Below, one piece after another: positions 55,267 through 64,000 of a stretch of DNA of 64,000 nt. Each line of letters starts with the position of its first letter. Position 1 is the stretch's first letter. Below the pieces are notes generated by a model that was not told the DNA's origin, ran no database searches, and saw nothing but the letters and a program-made list of their open reading frames with translations. This DNA comes from Colius striatus (taxonomy: Eukaryota > Chordata > Aves > Coliiformes > Coliidae). The stretch is taken from NCBI RefSeq assembly GCF_028858725.1, contig NC_084759.1:140720671-140784670 (forward strand). The letters are read 5' to 3'. The position numbers and the translations under genes were made by a program.

Positions 55267-58200
55267 CTGCAGAACAAACCAAAAAAACAAAAGATCCTTT
55301 ATTGTAAAATGTACAACTAGGGTATATTAAACATATTAAGAAAGAACTGATCCCAACTAAAGTGAAGGGAAACCTCTTTGTTTTCCTTCTGTTCAGTACT
55401 TGGACTTTCACTCAGGGCCATGCTCCCATCCCAAACTGCCTTCCCATGGACTATTTGCAAAATAGTCATCCAGCAGAAAGGGAAGCATCTAGCCCCTCCA
55501 TACCCCAGCTGCCACCTCCACATCATAGGACCAGCCTGTTCTCAGCAACAGCAGCAGTCATCACTAGTGAAACTTCAGTAAAAGCATATCAAATGCAGAC
55601 CACCTTGTTGCCCTGGCCTACTTTCTGTTTTCCTGACAGGACAATCTGTCCAGCAATCACTCTTCCAGGAGATGTTTGCCTTGTAGCCCCTCAAAATGAC
55701 TGAGTCTAGGACAGCTTAGCCTGCCTCTCACAGTCTGCAATTCATCTCTTGGAAGGAGCTGAGGATGGAATAATCGTTTTCAGAAAACTGGCTTTTGTAG
55801 AGCTACATTCAGGGGAGGTTCAGGCTGGATATGAGGAGGAATTTCTTCCCTGAAAGGGTTGTCAGGCATTGGAACGGGCTGCCCACGGAGGTGGTGGAGT
55901 CACTGTCCCTGGAGGTGTTTAGGATTGGATGTTGCACTTAGGGAAATGGGCTAGTGGTTGATAGGGCTGGGACAAAGGCTGGACTCGATGATCTTAAAGG
56001 TCTCTTCCAGTTGAAATGATCCTATGATTCTGTGATCTTTCTACATGGGTTCAGACTGGAAACATTAGAAACAAGCCAGATAGTAACTTCTTAATTCACC
56101 CAGTTTTTGTGTCCCTCAAATACAAGAAATTTCCACAGATCAAATGTATTAAAAGCATCCATTTTCTTCTCTGTAACCATAACGGAATTTTAAAACTTGA
56201 AAATCTTCACACTGTACCTGGGTCCAATCTCACCACCACCAGGTACAGCAGAAAAGTAGCCAAGAGCATCTTTTTGTAAGGAAGTAAATAGAAGTGGCTT
56301 GACATAGACTTCAGTGCTCTACGTAATAATGTCAACATGGTCAGGAGCTTTTGAGACAGAGCACCTAGAATACAAGAACAGAAAGGCTGTTTGTTAGATC
56401 AAGTAAAGTGAAAAAAGTAATCACATGGATATAGAAACTGTAAGACTATTCTTAGTCTGATTGCATGAGAATTGGGTTGAGTTGTTAGGGTTTTTTTATA
56501 TAATAGGAAACAGAGAAACAGTAATAATTTCGTAATACAAATCATTATAGCTTTTTCTAGGCATCTACTGCAATATATGATCTTATACCACAGTAGTGCC
56601 AGCTTCTCTCCTGGAGAGACATCAAGTGATTTACAGTTCTGGAGGAGAAGCAGTAGTTTAAATGCCAGACACGCATTGTTCCACATGGGCTCGACTGTAA
56701 ACGCAGACAAAGCAGAGAATACACACAGCCTACAAAATGTACCCTTAAAGGATTGCTAGGCAGTTTTAGTGTCTCTTTTGTACCTCATTAAAAAAAAACA
56801 AACCGCAAACACAAACATTTATCCTGAAATGCTTTTGAATGAGGAAGACAATTCTTATCTCTTGACGTTGGCAGAGACTAAATACATTTTTGTAATTGTC
56901 AGTAAATGGATCGCTAAATCTTCCATTTCTTTCTGTGGTACACAACAGGATCTCCTTGTGGCTGGTTTGTCATGACGATATTGTTAATACATAGTTAAAT
57001 ACTTGCTACTCTTTGTTAGTAAGGGATCAACCAACTGGAAATTAAATTATTAAAAAAAAAAAAGAGGACCACAAACAAGAGGGAAAACCCACCCAAACCA
57101 CTTTCTGCTGCTGCATCTTGCTGCTCTTCAGCAGCCGAGTACATCTCTTCCTGTTGTGTCCACTGGCATCGGCTTTCACAGATGGTCCCCAGCAATGCCA
57201 GTTGCTGCTCGCTGTCGAAAACACCACAACCACGCACAAGCTCTTCTGCCCCCTCAAACCGGCCAAGCGGAAGCAACACGTGCAACAGATAGAGCTCCAG
57301 CAAGGAACTGTATTCAGGGAGGCTCTTATTGGTTTGGTCTCCCAGCCAGCTAGTGCCAACCTCCAGCATCACCTGGGGCTCTCTCACCTTGCTGTATAAC
57401 AGGATACTGAAATGGAATAAATATTAGAAAACACTGACTCTTTGTAAGAGTTGAGATCGTTGACAGTTACTACCTACAAGCAGCTATCACGAAGGCATGT
57501 ATCAGGCATGTATCACTCTTGAGAAACAGATTTATGAGGTGCACAGTAGGCACAGCCGTTGTTATTATTTGTGCAACATCACTCCTTGTGTCATCACCAT
57601 AAAGCAACCTGCAGGCATGCTCCAGCACACATGGAACAGGCCTGTCCCAGGTTCTGCTTTCATCCTGACGCTACATAAAGTAAAAACATCACACAGTATT
57701 CAAGTCTGGCTTGCTCTTAAACATAACATAAGCCTTGCGTATATCGGACAGCCACAGACAGAAACTCACCACAGCTCGAGAACTTTTGGAGGCAGACGTT
57801 CGGGGACATGGTAATACTGGAGGACCCAAGACAGAACTTCTCTCCACCGGTTCATCTCAGCCAGCGCCTGAATCCCCACAACGCAAAGGGAGCATTTCAC
57901 TTCTGCAGAACTGCTAATGAAGAAACACCTAAATAATCGCTTCTTTCAACCACGTTTCCCCTTCCAGTGAGCTGCTAGTCTAGGCACTCCATGATTCTCT
58001 TACAGCCTCCTCCCCTTCCTTCTCCTACTGCTAACCGATAAAAAGATAAAATCAACCCCCCAGGAAGATGCAGTGAGCTTGTATCTCTAGGACAAGGCAG
58101 GGTAAGCTCCTAATCATGCAGAAATTCCTTTATACGAAACTCATAAATACAGACAGGCTGTTACCAAATCCAAAGCCAAGCCATCTTTAAACTGTTACTA

Positions 58201-58739
58201 ACTTGCTTCTTAGCAACACTTGCCATCCTCTGCTAATCTAGATAATTAAGGAAAAGTTAAGCAAAACTACTACAAAGGCCACCGGTGCTACTGCCAATCG
58301 CACATGCAGTATTTATATTCAAACCCAAGAGGCTCCTAATTCCCCGTCCAAAAAAAAATAACCCCACCAAAAAACCAAACCAAAACCAAACCCAATAATA
58401 AATAACCCCCCAAAAAAAGATTAATAAACCCCAAAACCTTTCTATTACAAAAAAAAGGAAATTAAATGAACGCACAAGCAAGGTTCACACCGCCTGCAGC
58501 CCGACACTGACGCACTGACACTCAGCGCCGTCCCTCCCGTCCCCGCCGCGCACGCTCGGCGCCCCCTCGCACCTCTCGGGGCCGAGGCCGGAGCCAGAGC
58601 CCAGGCTGTCGCAGCCCGCCTCACATCTCTCCACGGCGGCAGCGAAGTCCCGGTGCAGCACCAGCAGGTCTGCCGCCTCCTCCAGCAGCGAGGCCGCCTG
58701 GGCCGAGACCGGGGGCCAAGCCGGCGGCTCGCTCCTCAT
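55163..58739 (-). CDS. PEX26: Peroxisome assembly protein 26
   Basis: PEX26 is a tail-anchored peroxisomal membrane protein that recruits the PEX1-PEX6 AAA ATPase, which recycles the PEX5 import receptor. Five exons: 58739-58573, 57913-57770, 57406-57099, 56364-56218 and 55266-55163; about 870 nt, 289 residues (human 305). Seen: [76 protein letters not shown] and [10 protein letters not shown], all with close human PEX26 counterparts. The hydrophobic anchor [13 protein letters not shown] is at about residues 239-251, followed by a short basic C-terminus in the matrix. The ATG at 58739 has a GCC context and is the only one in frame before the conserved helix. The exon 3 donor is ambiguous (57099 or 57102, both in phase). 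It lies next to TUBA8-type genes as in humans. Confidence 0.95.
55800..56040 (+). mobile_element. CR1 retrotransposon fragment
   Basis: 'ggttcaggctggatatgagg' through 'gatcctatgattctgtgatc'. It lies in PEX26 intron 4, antisense to the gene. Confidence 0.9.
56218..56364 (-). CDS. PEX26: PEX26 exon 4 (tail anchor)
   Basis: Acceptor 'gtattctag', donor GTACAG. It encodes [10 protein letters not shown] and the membrane anchor after YKK, ending VVVRLDP, matching human LLVVRFDP. No ATG-started frame covers it. Confidence 0.93.
57099..57406 (-). CDS. PEX26: PEX26 exon 3
   Basis: Acceptor 'ttccatttcag'. It encodes [36 protein letters not shown] and [11 protein letters not shown], then a Gln/Glu-rich stretch. 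The donor is either G|GTTTGG (end 57099) or A|GTGGTT (end 57102), both weak. Confidence 0.92.
57770..57913 (-). CDS. PEX26: PEX26 exon 2
   Basis: Donor TG|GTGAGT. The acceptor is a tandem TAGCAG (NAGNAG) at 57916-57911. Use of the first gives SSSAEVKC and of the second SSAEVKC. Confidence 0.93.
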
Positions 58740-59005
58740 GGCAGCGGCGAGAGGGCTGCCAGGAGGGCTGCTGCCTTCGCCGCCCTCCTCGCGTCCCACT
58801 GCCCGCCGCCCGCCCGGCTCCGGTTCCAGGGCCGCTGCCGCCACCGCCCCGCCGCGGGGCTGTGCTCGGACCGCAGCAGCTGAGCCTGTCGCTTGCCCCG
58901 GAACACGATCAGCCCAGCCCAGCCCTACTCCACCGTCCCCGGCAGCGGAAGGGCTGCCGCGGCTGCCATCTTCTCCCGCCCGCGGACCAGCGGGAGCTGT
59001 AGTCC
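58490..59005 (-). promoter_or_regulatory. PEX26: PEX26 CpG-island promoter
   Basis: Highly GC- and CpG-rich around exon 1. Near its distal edge GGGAGCTGTAGT at 58992-59003 fits the ZNF143/THAP11-type GGGANNTGTAGT promoter motif. The CpG-rich stretch resumes at about 59380 after a CR1. Confidence 0.7.
58573..58739 (-). CDS. PEX26: PEX26 exon 1
   Basis: ATG at 58739-58737, then 55 codons and a split Ser at donor AG|GTGCGA. Contains [15 protein letters not shown], the conserved start of the PEX6-binding region. Confidence 0.93.
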
Positions 59006-59381
59006 CTTATGGTGAAAGGCTGGGGGAGCTGGGGCTCTTTAGAGGAGACTGAGGAGTGATCTCATGAATGCTTACAAATACATAAAGGACGGGTGCCAGG
59101 AGGATGGAGCCAGGCTGTTCTCACTGATGTCCAATGATAGGACAAGGGGTACAGGCTGGAACATAAGAGGTTCCAAAGGAACACAAGGAAGAATTTCTTC
59201 ACTGTGAGGGTTACTGAGCACTGGCACAGGCTGCCCAGATGGGTTGTGGAGTCTCCTTCTCTGGAGACATTCAAAACACACCTGGATAGTTCCTGTGTGA
59301 CCTACTCTAGACGGCCTGCTCTGGCAGGGGAGTTGGACTGGCTGATCTCTCGATGTCCGTTCCAACCCTGGAGATTCTGTG
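59005..59381 (+). mobile_element. Young CR1 inserted in the CpG island
   Basis: Starts 'cccttatggtgaaaggctgg' and ends near 'ctggagattctgtg'. It closely matches the copy at 5815-6238. Its 5' break is immediately next to the ZNF143-type motif. Confidence 0.93.
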
Positions 59382-59870
59382 TACGTGAGGGAGCGAGGAC
59401 CGACGGCTGCCGGGGCGAGGCGGCGGCTCCACGGCACGCTGGCTGCCCGGGGCCCGTCTCGCCCACAGTCCGGGCGGCGGCAGAGCCGGTTTTGCGAGTG
59501 TTACTGGGTACAAACGGGATCCCTGCAGGCCCCGCGAGAGGCTGTGCCGAGACACGGGGATCGGCGGCGATCCCTGTTGAAAAACCCTTCAGCGGCTTCG
59601 AGCGGCTCCCAGGCGGAAACGGCTTAAGCCAGTGCTCTTCGCCTCGCCTGCCCGGGTTAGCAGGCGGGGCAGAGTTCCGCGGCCACCTCTGCCGTTCTCG
59701 CCGCGGCCGCCGGGCGTCAGCACACACCCAACTAAACGTGTCCCCGGCGGAGGCCGCTAGCGAACCGGGCCGCCCGGCTGCGGGCCTGCGGCAGTGCCCA
59801 CAGCGGCCAGGCAGGCGGGAGAGGAGACTTGGCCGGAGTGCTGTGAAGGGAGAGCACTGTCTCCTGCCCT
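59382..59870. promoter_or_regulatory. Distal half of the split CpG island
   Basis: Very CpG-rich sequence without CR1 similarity. It may be the original upstream part of the PEX26 promoter or a divergent promoter. In humans MICAL3 lies head to head with PEX26 on this side, but no MICAL3 coding sequence is visible here. Confidence 0.5.
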
Positions 59871-62800
59871 AGCAGGCTTCTGGGCGACATAGTGTGTGCC
59901 CGCCTCTGCTGGTCTCCTTCCGAGGCCTTGTCCTCAGTCACACCCTGTCCGTGATTTTAAGTACCTGAGGCTGTTAAAGGAACTGGAGTTAGAGCGTAGT
60001 AATCCACCGTCTCTGTCAATACCCTGCAGGCAACGATTCTCATTCTTCTTCAGTTATTTAAAAGCAAGAGGGTGTCTTGGTTACAAGGTAATTATGGAAG
60101 TCAGTGCAAACTGTCTTCAAAAATGAATCTCTGCGGGAGAGGCAGGGTTTGTTTTCTAATGGTCACTTTCTAATGGTCTAGTCCTACTATGATTATTTAA
60201 TTTTTAAAAATCAAATCAGCTAATGGTGAACACTTTAAAAGTTAAACATGTCTTTTAAAGGACGGTTTCTATGCCATTTCAGTGTTGGAAGCAGGGACGT
60301 GTAAGGAGTATGACTTAAAAACTTGATAATAACTCTGTTTTTATGAGTATCTGTTTCCACGAGGCAGGACCAGACACCTGCCCCTCAAAATAGTGGCAAG
60401 AGCTCTCTGCAATAGCAGCTCTTGCACAGTGGTGTATCCCAGGGGTTTGCAGACTCTGCCGTTAGCCATAAAAGAAGTTCCTGGAGAATTCAAGCTGGCT
60501 AAGGCGAAACCACAGCCCAGAAACATTGTAAAAGGAAGGGCCCAGCAGCTAAGCAAAGGCTTCTGTTTCTGTTGCTTGGTGTTTGCAATCTGGAAAACAA
60601 CATTCCTTTCTGGGAACTACAAGTCCCAAAGTGCACTGTGGGAAGAACATGCCTTGTACCAGCTAGTGCCCAGCACAAATTCCCAAATATGGATAAGGAA
60701 TCAATTTTGAAAAAGAGTCATGCTGGCTGGATAGCTCCCCACTGAGACTCAGAAAAAGAGTGAGACGGCACAAAAACAAGGTAAGTTTGCAATATGCAAA
60801 GATGTTATGCAATAATTTCTTTCATGGGGAACAGACAAGTTTTTCTGTCCCTTAGAAGGGCAGCACAGCATTGCATTGGTGCTATTGGAGTTGGCTGCTG
60901 CAGTGATGGAGGCGGCTTTTGAAGCAGGACTGTTTCAGGTGGAGAAGTGGGCAGCAGGAGCAGCTGTGCTGCAGAGTGAGTCAGATCCTGTTTCCCTGCA
61001 GATGCTCCTTACTAATAAAGACCTATGGAAAGATATGTGAGCTACAACACTCATGAAGTTATTTTAGAGGCTGGGAAGGATTGGGGAGAGGTAGGAGTTG
61101 TTCTAAACAGAAGATCTTTATGAGACCGAGTGTGGTCCTTTAAGAAACCAGAGTGGAACAACCAGCCTTATAATAATAATTATAGGTTAAGTTAATTTAT
61201 CTGCAAGGCATGGTAGAATATTTTTGTACTTCACCTCTCTTCCTAGAGGGGACAGTGTGGTGCCTTGAAGGCCAAACCTCTTGGAGCTCACTGACCTGCA
61301 AATAAAAGTGACTCATTAACACGACTGTTTAACTTCAGGCCACAGACAATTACCTATTTTACTGGCAATTTGTTAACAAGCTAAATGAAATAATTCAGAA
61401 CTAGAATTATCTTAGTGGGAATGAGAGATGCTTTAGCTCCAGACTTGGGGCAAACTTCTGTCTCAGTTTCTCTCCTCAGCAGCTGGGGATATTCCTTGTG
61501 CAGCTCCAACACAGCATGTGGACTGTCTTCTGCTGGCTGACGTCAAGCGCAGCTGGTCAGCCCCATCTGTCATCCCAGCACCCTCCTCCTACTATGTAGG
61601 GTCATGGAGCAGCAGAGGCGGCACAGCCCAGTGCTGCGAGCAAGCGTAGGAGGTGCAGCCCAGCCTGGAGAGGAGCCTGAGGACGCTTGGGCTGGTGAAC
61701 CAAACTGTCACATGGCCACTCATAGCCAAATAAGAACAATGTTGCTTTTCCATCTTTAAATGTGACCAGCTGAAACTGTTTTTAAAGCTGAAAGAATCCC
61801 TGTTGTACCTGAATTAGCGTAGAGAATGGGGCTGTACGGCTACATAGATGCTGGAGGAAATCAGCCTGTTTGTCTGTGCTCCTGGATAACCGTTTCTAGG
61901 AACCAGAAAAGTTAAAGTCAAGCAAACTTGCTGTTAGCGACAGGTAGTAAGAGGGAGCATTGCAGTGGATTTCGTGTCCTGGGTGAGATGTCAATGCCCA
62001 GCTCTTTACCTTTTATCTGAAATCAAGGATTTTTTTGCATCTATTGTTGTAATTTTTTTATAGGAAAAGAAAAGTGAGTTTCAAAGGGGCTTTGTTTGTG
62101 TCTTCATTAGCTGTGGATTCACAGGTTCCCCTCCTCCCTCTCCTGCCAGGCAGTTCAAGGAGAATTTAGAGTTACAGGCACCTGTAACAAGGCCTCCTGA
62201 GGTAAATCTCCTCAAGTATTAATCCAGATCTGACCAGCACACGGTCACAGGGCCAGAGGGCTGGCAATCAGTCTTTTCTGTGGTCTCTTCTGTGTCAGTA
62301 GGCTGTTAATAAGAGATTAGCAGCATTAGGGAGACTTTGAGCTAGAAACAGGGAGGCCCTGTGATTTGATTTGGAGACAAACCTTCTTACACCCATACAA
62401 AAACAAAAAGAACAGCTGGAAATTATAAAAGACATTATAAACACAACTGAGGAAAGGATAGTTTCCAAGAAAGGTGTGGACTTTTGTAGTGCATTGTAGC
62501 TTCTCAGCAAGTCTTTAAGAAAGCAATGAGGTCCACAGAGACTGGATTTCCCATAGTGCAGCACTCGGTCCTTATCACCTCATGCTTTTGTTTGGGTCTG
62601 GCCAGACCACAACATGCCAGAGCTCGTAGTTTGCTTGTCATTTCCATCAGCAGTATGCCTCTATTAAATACCAAGATAGGTGGCTGCAGATCCCTTGGAT
62701 TAAGGCAGGCTGAGGGCTGCCCTGGCTGTTGGCAGGCGGTGGGCAGAGTCCTGGGTTGGGTGAAGGTGAGCACTTCCTGGCTGTGCATGGAACAGATGGC

Positions 62801-64000
62801 CCATCGCGGTGCTCCATTTGCTTATCTCACCCAGCCTGGTGGCACAGAATCAAACCTATTTCACTGTTTCAAAAATAGACCTAGTAAGAGGCAACTCACC
62901 TGATTTTGAGACCACCTGCTGATGTTCCTAGTTTACTGCTTTTAAAAGCTGTTGCCTCTTATTGTGGCTGCATGAAAACCCATGTAAACAAGAGGTGAGG
63001 ACTGTAGAAGGTAGAAAAGGCAACTACAGGGGTAGTCACGATCCAACTAGGGGGTATCACATAACATAAAAGCATGAGCAAACCCTTGTTTTAACCTTCA
63101 TCACAGATGCACAAACATGGGGAAAGTGGAAACACAGAGTTATTTTCACAACTTGTTGAAACTTGAATTTTCCTCAGATAATGGTAAAAGCTTTCTGAAA
63201 CAAAGGGCAATTTTAAGTTGATTAAGTCTCTTTCTTTGCTCCCTATCAAACCAAATACCAACCTTGGCAAAACAGCAAAGAGTAACAGCTGTTAGTTTTG
63301 CTTTCATTGTTACTATTATAATAGTAATAATTAGTGCTGGGTGGGGCATTTCATAGCTTTAAGGTGACCAAATTGGTTAAAGGCCTAAGGCGTCTTCTTT
63401 TCTGTAACCAGCCATTATCTGTGAGAAAATACCAAAGCCTGTCATCACTCTAGGTCAATTAAATCCTGTTTGCCTAGCACAGCGTCTCATTGCTCACTGC
63501 TTTAGAGTCCAAGCCCTTCTAACAGTTAATACCTCTTCTCAGAGCCTTACCTGCCAAAATCAGTTGTCATCCATTAATCTCCACCTTTCCTCTTTTTTCA
63601 AAAGCAAATCTTGTGTTCTCATGTTTGAGAAGTGCTTGACAGCATGAATTCTAAAAGTATTTGTACCATAAGGCAAATGACGTACTTTGAGAGAATATAT
63701 GTCTTCTCGCTTTTAATCTAACTTCCTAACTTCTCAGTACTTCTTTTTTTTCAGTGTTTGTCAGACATCTGTACCTCATTGTGAATGCACTTTTACTGCA
63801 ATTTTCTGTTAATTGTTGCTTCAAACAGGCAGCGCATGTTCTGCACCTGGAGCTTGAAGTAGCAGAAAATGATACAGAAGTTAACATTTTCATGTCAGGC
63901 TGCTGGCCCTGGCTTTTATCTGGCCAGGTCTTGTGATGCTCACAAAAGTTGTGATGAGATGTTGTTTAAGGAAAAGTCAGCAGTGCTGCAGAGTTGAGTG
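59871..64000. other. Intergenic or 5' part of a neighbouring gene
   Basis: No coding exon is recognised. A possible plus-strand promoter and first exon are noted at 60616-60780. The rest shows only short unsupported frames. Confidence 0.4.
60616..60780 (+). promoter_or_regulatory. ZNF143/THAP11-type motif and possible non-coding exon
   Basis: ACTACAAGTCCCAAAGTGCA at 60616-60635, continuing into CTGTGGG, closely resembles the extended ZNF143/THAP11 promoter element (ACTACAATTCCCAGMRTGCA type). A strong donor AACAAG|GTAAGT follows at 60780/60781. Together they could mark a plus-strand first exon; no transcript evidence is available. Confidence 0.3.

Noticed and set aside
59204-59872. 222-codon plus-strand frame
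   Set aside because: It runs from inside a CR1 into CpG-island sequence, where stop codons are scarce. No family resemblance.

Overview
This is vertebrate, almost certainly avian, nuclear DNA. CR1 retrotransposon fragments occur throughout on both strands, most ending in the diagnostic ATTCTATG-type octamer repeats. Genes are split into short exons with consensus GT/AG sites, and promoters are CpG-rich. The gene set PEX26 - alpha-tubulin (two copies) - USP18, all on the minus strand, keeps the relative order and orientation of the human 22q11 block PEX26-TUBA8-USP18. The species cannot be told from the sequence.

Layout from low to high coordinate: 1-12020 is non-coding flank downstream of USP18, with five CR1 pieces. 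USP18 runs 22143 to 12021 (10 coding exons, 378 codons plus stop). A probable non-coding first exon lies at 25436-25560 in a CpG island that carries an exact interferon-stimulated response element. 26768-31682 holds a truncated CR1 followed by two degenerate endogenous-retrovirus pieces arranged head to head, each with an env-like fragment and a terminal LTR. TUBA8 (copy A) occupies 40381-32134 in five exons and contains a 1.57-kb CR1 reverse-transcriptase fragment in its last intron. A divergent second alpha-tubulin (copy B) occupies about 51568-46829 in five exons. An LTR-like element of about 1 kb sits between the two genes. PEX26 runs 58739 to 55163 in five exons, with a polyadenylation site near 52809. 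58490-59870 is a CpG island cut in two by a CR1. 59870-64000 holds no gene I can support, although a ZNF143/THAP11-type promoter motif lies at 60616 with a consensus splice donor at 60780.

The genes share synteny, not a pathway. PEX26 anchors the PEX1-PEX6 ATPases to peroxisomes. The tubulins build microtubules. USP18 removes ISG15 and dampens type I interferon signalling.

The most notable signals are in the tubulin pair. Copy A ends with a stop where a GAA codon is expected, followed by a fossil TTT TAA, so it encodes a tail lacking the last two residues (Delta2-like). Copy B has His instead of Arg at residue 2, altering the MREC autoregulation signal. Exon 4 of the two copies is nearly identical (10 of 227 residues differ) while exon 2 is very divergent, which points to gene conversion. 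The CR1 in intron 4 of copy A has a matching empty site in copy B.
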